From: Tenuifilum sp040752515
Lineage (GTDB): Bacteria; Bacteroidota; Bacteroidia; Bacteroidales; Tenuifilaceae
NCBI GenBank assembly: GCA_040752515.1
Contig: JBFMGQ010000011.1
Span: 1-64,000 of the forward strand
Direction of reading: 5' to 3'
DNA: 64,000 nt
How positions within the stretch are numbered: the stretch's first letter is position 1; the number at the start of each line of letters is the position of its first letter. Positions 33,808 to 43,231 of the stretch are shown in pieces. The position numbers and the translations under genes are program-made. Under the pieces are notes generated by a model that searched no databases, was not told the origin of the DNA, and was given only the letters and a program-made list of their open reading frames with translations.

Positions 33808-33931
33808 ATCACAATTGCGGCTGCAAAGGTAAAAACATTTTTTCTAAATGCAAAAATGTTCTAAAAGTAATTTGATTCATCGCTGATGTAATATCTATTT
33901 TAATACCTTCGCAATAGTAAACCACTTTTTA

Positions 33932-35236
33932 ATGCTAAGCCTCACCACTAAATCAACGCGTGCCCTGCAGGTTTTTCAGGTATTACGTTTTATAGCCATG
34001 CTCACCATTGGAATTGCTATGGCACGGTTGGGATATGGCAAAACAGCAATTGGAAATTACGAGGCTGTGCTTTTCCTCAGCGGACTTCTCACCACATTTT
34101 GGATTACAGGTTTAATTCAGGCACTATTACCTCTTTATAACGGCAGTCAGGACATATCAAACGATAATCGCCTTTTTAACGCTTTTTTAGTCATTGTGGG
34201 GCTTACTATCTTGGCCTGCATAGTTGCTTTGGCTTTTAGCGATGCCCTTAAAGGTATTGCCACGTTTGAGAACAGGCACCTTTTTTACCTGATGCTGTTA
34301 TACCTGCTTTTGAGCACTCCTTCCACCATGGTTGAATACATCTACCTTTTACGGGCAAAGTATAAAGCCATGTTGTGCTATGGACTAATCACATATGGAA
34401 TTCAAATTATTTTGGTGCTTTTGCCTGTTTTGATGGGCTTAGATGTTGCTTACGCTGTTTTGGGATTGATTGGTGTGTCGGCAATCCGATTTATATGGTT
34501 GGTAATCCTTATTGGCAGCAATTCAAAATTCAGCATCAATGTAGATTTTTTGAAGGAATACCTTGGCGATGGCATTCCGCTATCGTTGAAATTCCTTGTT
34601 AGCAGTTCAGGCTTGTATATCGATCAGTTGATAATTGGATACTATTACGATCCATCAATCTTTGCGGTTTACCGCTTTGGTGCTCGCGAGATCCCGGTAA
34701 TTACAATACTTGCTGTATCGTTGAGCAATTCCATGCTGGCCGATTTTGCCGATAGGCAAAAGTTGAACCTAAACCTCGATAACCTTCGACATGAGTCCCT
34801 GCGTTTAATGCACATTATTTTTCCTATTTCCATTGCTGCAATCCTTTTAGCCCGATGGCTATTCCCTTTGGTTTTTGGGTCCGAATTCCATGATAGCGCC
34901 AATGTTTTTATGATTTACTGTTTACTTGTAATAAGCAGGGTGTTATTCCCACAAACAGTTGCTCAGGGATTTCGCAAAAACATGGCCATTCTATTCATAT
35001 CTATTATGGAAATGACCCTAAATATTATCCTAAGCCTTTTACTGGTTAAGCATTTCGGAATAAACGGTGTAGCCAGCGCCACAGTTATTGTTTACATCCT
35101 CGAAAAGTTTATGCTTCTGGCATACAACTCCTACTGTCTGAAAATTTCAGCGGTAAAGTATGTGCCGGTAAAAGCATTTTTGGTTTACTCCCTAATATCC
35201 CTTTTGGCATTTGCTTTTGCCTGGTTGGCTCTGTAA
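33932..35236 (+). CDS. Polysaccharide/O-antigen flippase-type membrane protein (MOP/MATE superfamily)
   Basis: A 434-residue integral membrane protein with about twelve hydrophobic segments, of the Wzx/RfbX-like polysaccharide transporter group in the MOP flippase superfamily. The pattern of short charged loops and the DGIPLSLKFLVSSSGLYIDQLIIG segment fit this family. It would flip a lipid-linked oligosaccharide across the inner membrane. No glycosyltransferase or polymerase gene is adjacent, so the pathway is unknown. A TACCTTCG sequence 30 bases upstream is a weak -7 candidate. Confidence 0.8.
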   Translation: MLSLTTKSTRALQVFQVLRFIAMLTIGIAMARLGYGKTAIGNYEAVLFLSGLLTTFWITGLIQALLPLYNGSQDISNDNRLFNAFLVIVGLTILACIVALAFSDALKGIATFENRHLFYLMLLYLLLSTPSTMVEYIYLLRAKYKAMLCYGLITYGIQIILVLLPVLMGLDVAYAVLGLIGVSAIRFIWLVILIGSNSKFSINVDFLKEYLGDGIPLSLKFLVSSSGLYIDQLIIGYYYDPSIFAVYRFGAREIPVITILAVSLSNSMLADFADRQKLNLNLDNLRHESLRLMHIIFPISIAAILLARWLFPLVFGSEFHDSANVFMIYCLLVISRVLFPQTVAQGFRKNMAILFISIMEMTLNIILSLLLVKHFGINGVASATVIVYILEKFMLLAYNSYCLKISAVKYVPVKAFLVYSLISLLAFAFAWLAL

Positions 35237-35412
35237 ATCAATGTCAAGGATAAAGAGCTTTTCCCGCATAGCGGCGGGATTAAAGGGTAAAGAGTCTTAG
35301 GGAGGGTTAGGGTTCAATACTTGTGTACCCTTTGCAGGTAAGGAGTTGGTGTTTTCTGACTTCTGACTTCTGAATTCTTCTCTTTATGCTTTGAAACAGA
35401 TTTTTTTCAGTG

Positions 35413-35420
35413 TAATTTTG
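35413..35420 (+). promoter_or_regulatory. -7 promoter box of the AlkD-like gene
   Basis: TAATTTTG fits TAnnTTTG, 18 bases before the ATG at 35439, with TTTG at 35390-35393 as the -33 element. Confidence 0.6.
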
Positions 35421-35438
35421 AGCAAAAATGGTAGGACT

Positions 35439-36098
35439 ATGACAACGTTGGAAAAGGTATTGGAAATAAAATCGCAAATAATGCATAGGGCTAATGGCGA
35501 AGTTGCTGAAAACATGAGGCTTGCGGGCATTATTTACAAGGTAAACTATGGTGTTCCAGTCCCTATGCTCAAGGAGTTGGCCAAGCCCTACATTGGCGAT
35601 CATGAGTTGGCGCTTGAACTTTTTAAAGAAGACATTAGGGAGTGTAAAATTTTGGCAAGTTTAATTGCAGACCCTGAAAAATTGACAGGAGAACAGATAG
35701 ATGAATGGGCGGCAGAGTTTACCAATCCTGAAATTGTTGAGCAGGTTTGTGGTAACCTGCTTTGGAAATCGGAGTTTGCCCTTTCACGTAGCATTGAATG
35801 GTGCTTAAGCAGCGATGATCTCATGCGCAAGGCAGGCTTGCTTATTATTGCCCGAAAAGCATCCGATACTTCACTAAAAGAAAGTTTGCTGGAACCATAC
35901 ATCGGTATTATTGAAAATATGGCCGAGGAGATGACCGATTTGACACAATCGGCTGCCCGATTTGCACTGCGTGAGATTGCCAGGCGTAGCCCTTCACTGG
36001 CTGCAAAGGTATCTGAAACTGCCAGTCGTATGACCGAAAGCGAGAATGAATTGGCTGCTTGGGTTGCGAACGAGTTACTTTTTGAATTGGCCGAATAA
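35439..36098 (+). CDS. DNA alkylation repair family protein (AlkD-like HEAT repeats)
   Basis: A 219-residue all-helical protein of the AlkC/AlkD-type family, made of HEAT-like repeats (EFTNPEIVEQVCGNLLWKS and RKAGLLIIARKASDTS resemble AlkD). Family members are glycosylases that release N3- and N7-alkylated bases, or relatives without activity. The catalytic Trp/Asp pair of B. cereus AlkD was not verified here. The ATG at 35439 is chosen since an in-frame TTG at 35391 is in the -33 element. A weak GC-rich hairpin lies in the gap after the flippase gene. Confidence 0.78.
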   Translation: MTTLEKVLEIKSQIMHRANGEVAENMRLAGIIYKVNYGVPVPMLKELAKPYIGDHELALELFKEDIRECKILASLIADPEKLTGEQIDEWAAEFTNPEIVEQVCGNLLWKSEFALSRSIEWCLSSDDLMRKAGLLIIARKASDTSLKESLLEPYIGIIENMAEEMTDLTQSAARFALREIARRSPSLAAKVSETASRMTESENELAAWVANELLFELAE

Positions 36099-36163
36099 TC
36101 GGTTACTTTTGTGTGGCATATTTTTTGACAATTGCGTATTGAATTTTTAAAAACTTCGTTGGT

Positions 36164-36919
36164 ATGAATTTAACTAAATCGTCAAATCCTGCCTTATCCG
36201 ACAGGATTTTTACTAAGGCAGGTTATGCCTCGGGTATTGAGGTAATGACCCTACAGGGAACGCTAAACAAGGCATTGCTCATGCTTGCCTTGGTAGTTTT
36301 AGGAGCGGCATACACCTGGCGTATCTTTTTTGAAAGTGTTAATCCCGCATCGGTTGTCCCTTGGATGCTGGTAGGAGGAATAGGTGGATTCATTACATCG
36401 CTTGTGGTAATATTTGCCCCTAAAACTTCGCCATACACTGCCCCGGTTTACGCCTTGCTCGAGGGTGTATTCCTTGGCGGAATATCGGCTTTCTTTGCAT
36501 CAAACTATGGTGCAGGCATTATAATTCAAGCCGTTGGCTTAACCCTGGCTGTTTTCTTTTTAATGCTTTTGGCATACCGTAGTGGAACAATCAGGGCAAC
36601 CGGCAAGTTCAAAGTAATGGTTTTGGCCGCCACTGGTGCTATCGCATTAACATACTTCCTTTCGTTTATTCTTAGCTTTTTTGGCATAGGCTTGGGATTT
36701 ATTCATGGCAGCGGAACATTTGGTATTATCTTTAGCCTTATTGTGGTTGGCGTTGCTGCGCTAAATATCATTATCGACCTCGATTTTATCGATCGGGCTT
36801 CGGCTTCGGGCGCACCCAAATTTATGGAGTGGTATGGTGCCTTTGGGTTGATGGTTACCCTAATTTGGCTTTACATCGAAATTCTCAAACTTTTAGCCAA
36901 ATTGAGCAAGAGGAATTAA
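36164..36919 (+). CDS. Bax inhibitor-1/YccA family membrane protein
   Basis: A 251-residue membrane protein with seven hydrophobic segments and the BI-1-like organisation: a cytosolic amino terminus of about 40 residues, the segment DRASASGAPKFMEWYGAFGLMVTLIWLYIEIL near the end, and the Asp-rich IIDLDFID loop. Some bacterial relatives (BsYetJ) leak calcium in a pH-dependent way. The function here is unknown. It lies alone, 114 bases before L31. Confidence 0.85.
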   Translation: MNLTKSSNPALSDRIFTKAGYASGIEVMTLQGTLNKALLMLALVVLGAAYTWRIFFESVNPASVVPWMLVGGIGGFITSLVVIFAPKTSPYTAPVYALLEGVFLGGISAFFASNYGAGIIIQAVGLTLAVFFLMLLAYRSGTIRATGKFKVMVLAATGAIALTYFLSFILSFFGIGLGFIHGSGTFGIIFSLIVVGVAALNIIIDLDFIDRASASGAPKFMEWYGAFGLMVTLIWLYIEILKLLAKLSKRN

Positions 36920-36980
36920 AAATCACTTCCAAACCATTCTTTTTTTAGCTGCAATAGTTTGATATTTAAATATAAGTTGA

Positions 36981-36988
36981 TAACTTTG
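36981..36988 (+). promoter_or_regulatory. -7 promoter box of the L31 gene
   Basis: TAACTTTG fits TAnnTTTG, with TTTG at 36958-36961 as the -33 element, 45 bases before the start codon. Confidence 0.6.
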
Positions 36989-37032
36989 CAGCCCATTAAA
37001 CCGAAGTTGGAAGTAAACAAATTTATAATACA

Positions 37033-37296
37033 ATGAAAAAGGGAATACATCCGGAAAATTACCGTCTGGTGGCATTCAAGGACATGTCGAACGAGCATGT
37101 ATTTATCACCAAGTCGGCTGTGAATACCAAGGACACCATTACTATCGATGGCGTTGAGTATCCTTTGGTAAAGGTAGAAATTTCTAACACTTCACATCCA
37201 TTTTACACCGGTAAGGTTAAGCTGGTTGACACCGCCGGTCGTGTGGATAAATTCATGAATCGCTACAAAAAGCACATGGATAACAACAAGAAATAA
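37033..37296 (+). CDS. rpmE2: 50S ribosomal protein L31, type B (zinc-independent)
   Basis: An 87-residue L31. It begins KKGIHPENYRLVAFKDMS and carries SHPFYTGK, the family signature, but has no cysteine at all, so it is the C-minus (type B) form that works without zinc. In bacteria with both forms, the type B copy is induced under zinc shortage. Whether this genome also has a zinc-binding copy cannot be told. It has its own promoter and a strong terminator. Confidence 0.95.
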   Translation: MKKGIHPENYRLVAFKDMSNEHVFITKSAVNTKDTITIDGVEYPLVKVEISNTSHPFYTGKVKLVDTAGRVDKFMNRYKKHMDNNKK

Positions 37297-37318
37297 GGTT
37301 GTTTAAATAGTTCAAGAA

Positions 37319-37345
37319 AAGCTCTTAATGGTAAGAGCTTTTTTT
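37319..37345 (+). terminator. Terminator of the L31 gene
   Basis: AAGCTCTTA pairs perfectly with TAAGAGCTT around the loop ATGG and is followed by a run of T. Confidence 0.9.
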
Positions 37346-37372
37346 GTTTTTTATGCGCCTGTTTTTTTTTGA

Positions 37373-37380
37373 TACCTTTG
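37373..37380 (+). promoter_or_regulatory. -7 promoter box of the GlmU-like gene
   Basis: TACCTTTG fits TAnnTTTG, 20 bases before the ATG at 37401. Confidence 0.55.
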
Positions 37381-37400
37381 TTTTACTAAAATCAATTCAT

Positions 37401-38591
37401 ATGATTGATACCATAGTTCTTTTCGATGACCAAAGACACGATGATTTGTTGCCTTTGACCTTTACTCGCCCTGTGGCCGAGATTCGTGTGGGTATTCTTA
37501 CCATTGCCCAAAAGTGGGCCAGGTCAACAGGATTGCCCATATACTACCTTACCCACGATTACTTGCAGGCCAAATACCCCAATGCCCCCAAGGGCAAACC
37601 CGTTTTGCTTATCAATGGAGGCGTTTGCCCCGATATGGAACTAATCGAAAAGATAAATACCCTCAAGCCCAACGAGGCAATTGTTAAGGGCGAAACACTT
37701 ATTGCGGCAGTGCAGTCCAATGCATTAGATACCTTGCCTGTGGCAACTACTTTTGCAAAGGTTTATGAATACCCGGCTAGTATCCTGGAGGTCAAGTATC
37801 CGTGGGATATCTTCCGGAATAATGGCGAAGCATTGATTCGCGATTACCACCTATTAACCCAAGGTCGTGAGTCGGAACCCATATCTAAAACTAACACTAT
37901 TCTCAATCCTGAGAATGTTTTCATTGAGAAGGGTGCTCGTGTGGAGTGCGCAATCCTAAATGCCGAGACCGGGCCTATTTACATAGGAAAGGATGCCGAG
38001 GTAATGGAGGGTTCTATGGTGCGAGGTCCATTTGCCCTTTGCGAGCACTCAACCTTAAAAATGGGGGCGAAAATATATGGGCCAACCACCGTGGGGCCCT
38101 ACTGTAAGGTTGGTGGCGAGGTTAATAACAGTGTGTTTTTTGCTTTTTCAAACAAGGCCCACGATGGATTTATTGGTAATTCAGTGATTGGTGAGTGGTG
38201 CAATCTGGGAGCCGATACCAATAATTCAAACCTTAAAAATAATTACGCCCCAGTAAAACTCTGGAGTTACCGAAAAAAAGGATTTGTCGACACAGGCTTG
38301 CAGTTCTGCGGGCTAATCATGGGCGATCACTCAAAATGCGGCATTAACACCATGTTTAATACAGGTACCGTGGTTGGCGTAAGTGCCAATATTTTTGGCG
38401 ATGGATTTCCTCGCAACTTTATCCCTTGCTTTTCGTGGGGTGGAGCAGCCGGTTTTACAACCTATCAGCCTGAAAAGGCTTTTGAAACCGCAAGAATTAT
38501 GATGTCGCGTCGCGAGTTGCCCTTTACCGAAATCGACAAGGATATTCTTTTGAAGGTTTTTGAGTTGACCCAGGAGTACAGGATGTACTAA
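37401..38591 (+). CDS. GlmU-family sugar nucleotidyltransferase-like protein
   Basis: A 396-residue protein of the GlmU-like group found in Bacteroidota. The amino-terminal half looks like a degenerate nucleotidyltransferase (IVLFDDQRHDDLLPLTFTRPVAEIRVG). The carboxy-terminal half is a left-handed beta-helix of hexapeptide repeats (IGKDAEVMEGSMVRGP, KIYGPTTVGPYCKVG, IGEWCNLGADTNNSNL). It may make a sugar nucleotide for peptidoglycan or surface glycans, but the typical GlmU signature is not intact, so the reaction is uncertain. The start ATG follows the promoter box. Confidence 0.85.
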   Translation: MIDTIVLFDDQRHDDLLPLTFTRPVAEIRVGILTIAQKWARSTGLPIYYLTHDYLQAKYPNAPKGKPVLLINGGVCPDMELIEKINTLKPNEAIVKGETLIAAVQSNALDTLPVATTFAKVYEYPASILEVKYPWDIFRNNGEALIRDYHLLTQGRESEPISKTNTILNPENVFIEKGARVECAILNAETGPIYIGKDAEVMEGSMVRGPFALCEHSTLKMGAKIYGPTTVGPYCKVGGEVNNSVFFAFSNKAHDGFIGNSVIGEWCNLGADTNNSNLKNNYAPVKLWSYRKKGFVDTGLQFCGLIMGDHSKCGINTMFNTGTVVGVSANIFGDGFPRNFIPCFSWGGAAGFTTYQPEKAFETARIMMSRRELPFTEIDKDILLKVFELTQEYRMY

Positions 38592-38767
38592 GGATAAAGG
38601 GTAAAGGATAAAGATTCAGAGTTTAATGGCCTGTACCTCTCTGAGGGGTTCAAGGTTTTAATACCAACAACCATCAACTACTTTTTGGCATAGCAATTGC
38701 CCCTATAGTAAGCCGGATTAGTTTTACCGGTAGATGTGCCATAATGACATAAAAGCGAGGTGATAAA

Positions 38768-41224
38768 ATGAAGAAGAAATTTGGATTATCAATACTAAAT
38801 CAGCAAATGGACGATACTAACGACTCAGAAGTGAATTTTATACCCATTTTGGCAGAGGGCGAGGTGCCTGAAGTCAAAAAGGCAGATATACCCGATGTGC
38901 TGCCCATAATGGCATTGCGTAATACCGTTTTATTTCCTGGTGTTTTGATGCCAATTACCGTAGGGCGCGAGAAGTCGTTGAACCTTATTGCTAGCCTGCC
39001 ACCCAAAAAGAAAATTATTGGTGTGCTCTCGCAGCTCGATGCCCGGATTGAAGACCCCACAGCAGCCGATCTGTTTAAGGTTGGCACCATTGCACAGGTT
39101 ATAAAGGTGCTTGAAATGCCCGATGGCAATTCGTCCGTTATACTTCAAGGCCTTTCGCGTTTCCGTGTCGATGAATTTGTTAGCGAAGATCCTTTCTTTT
39201 TAGCTCGAATTAGTGAGTTAGCCGAATTACTGCCTAACGACGAAGATAGGGAATTCGTGGCATTGACCGAATCTATTAGGGATATTACCATTCGAATTAT
39301 TCACCTGTCGCCAAACCTGCCCAAGGAGGCCTCGTTTGCCATTAAGAATATCGATAATCCCAAAATGCTTGTCAACTTCATATCGGCTAATGGTGATATT
39401 AAAACCGACGAAAAACAAGCATTGCTTGAGGAGCACGATTTAAAGAAGCGAGCTGAGCAGCTTCTGCGATTACTTACACGCGAACTGCAAATGCTCGAGC
39501 TTAAACACGACATTCAAAATAAGGTTAAGCACGACCTCGACCAGCAGCAGCGCGAGTTTTTCCTTCAGCAGCAGATGAAAACCATTCAGGATGAGCTTGG
39601 AGGTAATCCCATTGAGCAGGAAATAAACGAATTAAAGGAGCGTGCTAAATCAAAGAAGTGGAGCAAGGAGATTGCCGAGCACTTTGATAAAGAGGTTAAC
39701 AAGCTTAACCGAATGAATCCCATGGCTGGCGAGTACTCGGTTCAGCTGAACTACGTTCAGTTACTACTCGATTTACCATGGAATGAATATACCAACGACA
39801 ATTTCGACCTGGAACATGCCAAAAAAATCCTCGACGAGGATCACTTTGGCCTTGAGCAGGTTAAGGAGCGCATTCTTGAGCACCTTGCTGTACTTAAGCT
39901 TAAGGGCGATTTAAAAGCACCAATTCTTTGCCTATACGGCCCTCCAGGGGTGGGAAAAACATCGCTAGGCAAGTCGGTTGCCAGGGCATTGGGCAGGAAG
40001 TATGCCCGTATATCGTTGGGCGGTATGCACGACGAGGCTGAAATTCGTGGACATCGTAAAACATACATTGGCGCCATGCCCGGTCGTATTATCCAAAGCT
40101 TAAAGAAGGTGAAATCGTCGAACCCTGTTATCATACTCGATGAGATTGATAAGGTAGGAAAAGATTTCCATGGCGATCCTGCTTCGGCTTTGCTGGAAGT
40201 GCTCGATCCCGAGCAGAATAGCACTTTTCACGATAACTTTGTGGAGGTGGAGTATGACCTTTCCAAGGTGCTTTTCATTACCACAGCCAATACCATATCA
40301 ACCATAAATCCTGCTCTACGCGACCGCATGGAAATGATAGAGGTAAGCGGTTACAGCATGGAGGAGAAGGTTGAAATTGCCAAAAGGCACTTGCTGCCTA
40401 ACCAGCTTAGGGAGCATGGCCTAAATGGCGATGCACTGGAATTAACCGATAAGGTTCTGGCTAAGGTTATTCAGGAATATACTCGCGAGAGCGGCGTTCG
40501 AAATCTGAACCAGAAAATTGCTAAACTGGTTCGGTATGCTGCCCGTATGATTGCTTCGGAACAAAAGTATAACCCTAAACTCACAGCTAAGGATATTGAG
40601 AAAATCTTAGGAGTTCCGCGTTATACCAAGGAACTTTATCAGGGCAATGATATTGCCGGTGTGGTTACAGGCTTGGCTTGGACAGAGGTTGGTGGTGAAA
40701 TACTTTTTGTGGAAACCAGTCTTAGCCGGGGGAAAGGAAATCTTACCCTCACGGGTAATCTGGGCGAGGTTATGAAGGAGTCGGCCATTCTGGCATTGGA
40801 GTATATAAAATCGCACGCCGAATACCTGGGCATTAAACCCGAGGTTTTTGAGAAGTGGAATGTGCATATCCACGTGCCCGAGGGGGCAATACCTAAGGAT
40901 GGCCCATCGGCCGGGATAACCATGGTAACCTCACTTGCCTCTGCATTTACACAACGTAAGGTAAGGGCAAATACTGCCATGACCGGTGAGATAACCCTGA
41001 GGGGTAAGGTTTTGCCAGTGGGAGGTATCAAGGAGAAGATACTTGCTGCTAAACGCGCAAACATTACCGATATTATCCTTTCAGCTGATAACCGCAAGGA
41101 TGTATCGGAGATTGATACTGCATACGTTAAAGGGTTAAAGTTTCACTACGTGAGCACCATCAAGGAAGTGATCGATTTCGCCCTGCTAAACGAAAAGGTT
41201 GATAATCCCATGAATATCGATTAA
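38768..41224 (+). CDS. lon: ATP-dependent protease Lon
   Basis: An 818-residue Lon that degrades misfolded and regulatory proteins. The amino-terminal LON substrate domain spans about residues 35-230, then comes a helical linker. The AAA+ module has Walker A GPPGVGKTS near residue 393 and Walker B VIILDEIDK. The proteolytic domain has Ser714 in DGPSAG and the lysine in GGIKEK near 755-757. The ATG at 38768 is the best family fit; another start is unlikely. A promoter was not clearly seen in the 176-base upstream gap. Confidence 0.97.
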   Translation: MKKKFGLSILNQQMDDTNDSEVNFIPILAEGEVPEVKKADIPDVLPIMALRNTVLFPGVLMPITVGREKSLNLIASLPPKKKIIGVLSQLDARIEDPTAADLFKVGTIAQVIKVLEMPDGNSSVILQGLSRFRVDEFVSEDPFFLARISELAELLPNDEDREFVALTESIRDITIRIIHLSPNLPKEASFAIKNIDNPKMLVNFISANGDIKTDEKQALLEEHDLKKRAEQLLRLLTRELQMLELKHDIQNKVKHDLDQQQREFFLQQQMKTIQDELGGNPIEQEINELKERAKSKKWSKEIAEHFDKEVNKLNRMNPMAGEYSVQLNYVQLLLDLPWNEYTNDNFDLEHAKKILDEDHFGLEQVKERILEHLAVLKLKGDLKAPILCLYGPPGVGKTSLGKSVARALGRKYARISLGGMHDEAEIRGHRKTYIGAMPGRIIQSLKKVKSSNPVIILDEIDKVGKDFHGDPASALLEVLDPEQNSTFHDNFVEVEYDLSKVLFITTANTISTINPALRDRMEMIEVSGYSMEEKVEIAKRHLLPNQLREHGLNGDALELTDKVLAKVIQEYTRESGVRNLNQKIAKLVRYAARMIASEQKYNPKLTAKDIEKILGVPRYTKELYQGNDIAGVVTGLAWTEVGGEILFVETSLSRGKGNLTLTGNLGEVMKESAILALEYIKSHAEYLGIKPEVFEKWNVHIHVPEGAIPKDGPSAGITMVTSLASAFTQRKVRANTAMTGEITLRGKVLPVGGIKEKILAAKRANITDIILSADNRKDVSEIDTAYVKGLKFHYVSTIKEVIDFALLNEKVDNPMNID

Positions 41225-41243
41225 AAACCGAATGAACAATAGT

Positions 41244-41270
41244 AAAGGCCCTGATTAAAGGGTCTTTTTT
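41244..41270 (+). terminator. Terminator of lon
   Basis: GGCCCT (41247-41252) pairs with AGGGTC (41259-41264, one G-U pair), extended by A/T pairs, and is followed by a run of T. Confidence 0.75.
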
Positions 41271-41344
41271 GTTTTATAGCCATTAAGTCATCAATTTTAC
41301 CTATAATTGTATGAAATTTGATGGAGTAAAATAAACCTATTACC

Positions 41345-41815
41345 ATGGAAAAAGTTGCCCTGTTCCCGGGTTCGTTCGATCCCATAACCGTTGGTCACGA
41401 ATCAATAGTTTACCGGTCGCTTTCGCTTTTCGATAAGGTAATTGTTGCCATTGGTTACAACGCCAATAAAAAAGCCTTTTTTAGCATAGAAAAGCGGGTT
41501 GCCATGATCAAAAAGGTGTTTGCCAACGAGCCGAGGGTCGAGGTTATAAGTTACGAAGGGCTTACCGTAGATTTGTGCAATAGGCTTGGTGTTCGGTATA
41601 TTTTACGTGGGTTGCGTACCTCGGCCGATTTCGAGTTTGAACGGGCAATAGCGCAGGTGAATAAGCTGATGCATCCCAATATCGAAACCATATTCATGCT
41701 TACTGCACCCCAGCACACCCCTGTTAACTCAACCATTATTCGCGATATCCTCCTGCACAATGGCGATCCCTCGCAGTTTATACCTTCGGCTATCAATATC
41801 AACGATTATCTGTAA
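41345..41815 (+). CDS. coaD: Pantetheine-phosphate adenylyltransferase
   Basis: A 156-residue nucleotidyltransferase that transfers AMP from ATP to 4'-phosphopantetheine, the fourth step of coenzyme A synthesis. It shows the T/HxGH-type motif in PGSFDPITVGHESI at the start, RGLRTSADFEFE and the later NSTIIRDILLHNGD. The length is normal for CoaD. The following gene starts 3 bases after its stop and is probably cotranscribed, although its function is unrelated. Confidence 0.96.
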   Translation: MEKVALFPGSFDPITVGHESIVYRSLSLFDKVIVAIGYNANKKAFFSIEKRVAMIKKVFANEPRVEVISYEGLTVDLCNRLGVRYILRGLRTSADFEFERAIAQVNKLMHPNIETIFMLTAPQHTPVNSTIIRDILLHNGDPSQFIPSAININDYL

Positions 41816-41818
41816 GCT

Positions 41819-43231
41819 ATGGCTAAACTTAGGTTTTCACTATTCTTCTTTTTGATTACAGGTATCGGCTTTAAAATTGACGCCCAAGAGGCTGTGGTTT
41901 ATGGTAAGGCACCTGAATACAAGGGGGTTGACATCGTTTTTTATACCTATTCCGACTATATTACTGAAACCGAGAACGAGATTGGTCGCTGCAAGGTTGA
42001 GCGGGATGGCGATTTCACTGCTAAGCTAAAAGTTCTTGAAACCACCTTTGCTTTTGCTCACCTTGGTGTTTACCGGATATACCTGTTTGCAGAGCCCGGG
42101 AAAAAGTATGAGTTAATGCTTCCGCCCCGCGAGGATAAGACCGAAGCCCAGCGACTAAACCCTTTTTTCCGTGAAACCGATTTGCAGGTTGGCATTAAGA
42201 ATATCGATAGGAGCGACATCAACTTCCTGATAAACGCCTTCGACTTGCGATTCAACCAGGATTTTGATCAGATTGTTCAGGATGCCTACCGTGGACGGCA
42301 GCACAACATCGACTCGCTAATCACCAAAATTGAGGAGAAGTTTGCTGGAACTGGCAATCGGTTTTTTGATGCATACCGCGAATACCGATACGGATTGCTC
42401 AGGCAAATCACATTCATGAAAAAATCGACTGCTACATCAAACGAGTTGTTCTTGAATCGCCCCATTCTTTACCGTAATCCGGCATTCATGGAGTTATTCA
42501 ACTTGGTTTACGACAAGTATTTCCTGTTCTTTTCAAGGACATCACAGGGTAACGCCATTTTTGATGATATTTCGCGTTACAAAAGCCTTAGCAGGCTTAA
42601 GCACACGCTCGCTACCGATGATGTGCTTAGCAACGATACCCTTATGGAAATGGTTATTCTTAAATCGTTGCACGATGAGTTTTTTAGCGATAACTTCTCA
42701 CGCTCGGCCTTACTAACCATTCTCGATTCCATTTACAGAACCACAACCATTCCCGAACATGTTATAATTGCAGAGAATATAAGGAATAGAATAACCAAAC
42801 TTTTACCTGGGTTTGTTCCTGCACCGTTTTCACTTAAGGATGTGAATGGCCGTGAGGTTTCACTCGATCGGTTTAAAGGCAAATACGTTTACCTTAACTT
42901 TTGCACAACCACTAGTTACACCTGTTTAAAGGAGTTTGTTCAGCTTGAAAAAATCAGTAAGCAGTACAAAAAGCATTTGGAGGTGGTAACCATTTCGGCC
43001 GACGATAATATCGAAGACTTAAAGAGTTTCGTGGAAAACAGCAAGTACGATTGGACATTCCTTCACTTTGGGAATAAACCAGAGGTGCTAAGGGATTACG
43101 ATATTCGTGTATATCCAACGTATTTTCTGATAGGCCCTGATAGAAAAATGATTCTATCACCAGCCCCCACGCCCGAGGAGGGTTTTGAGCGTCGTTTTTT
43201 CCAATTGTTACGAAGCAAGGGCGAAATTTAA
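41819..43231 (+). CDS. Secreted thioredoxin-fold (TlpA-like) protein
   Basis: A 470-residue protein with a signal peptide (LFFFLITGIGFKIDA). A central helical region of about 250 residues leads to a carboxy-terminal TlpA/AhpC-type thioredoxin fold (PFSLKDVNGREVSLDRFKGKYVYLNFC onward). The usual CxxC is replaced by SYTC, so only one of the two redox cysteines is in place, with another Cys six residues earlier. Disulfide exchange is uncertain. Similar periplasmic proteins are common in Bacteroidota. It lies 3 bases after coaD. Confidence 0.85.
   Translation: MAKLRFSLFFFLITGIGFKIDAQEAVVYGKAPEYKGVDIVFYTYSDYITETENEIGRCKVERDGDFTAKLKVLETTFAFAHLGVYRIYLFAEPGKKYELMLPPREDKTEAQRLNPFFRETDLQVGIKNIDRSDINFLINAFDLRFNQDFDQIVQDAYRGRQHNIDSLITKIEEKFAGTGNRFFDAYREYRYGLLRQITFMKKSTATSNELFLNRPILYRNPAFMELFNLVYDKYFLFFSRTSQGNAIFDDISRYKSLSRLKHTLATDDVLSNDTLMEMVILKSLHDEFFSDNFSRSALLTILDSIYRTTTIPEHVIIAENIRNRITKLLPGFVPAPFSLKDVNGREVSLDRFKGKYVYLNFCTTTSYTCLKEFVQLEKISKQYKKHLEVVTISADDNIEDLKSFVENSKYDWTFLHFGNKPEVLRDYDIRVYPTYFLIGPDRKMILSPAPTPEEGFERRFFQLLRSKGEI

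Noticed and set aside
33627..33812. A 61-residue open frame covering the tRNA-His region
   Set aside because: It is the tRNA sequence itself read as protein, with a terminator inside.
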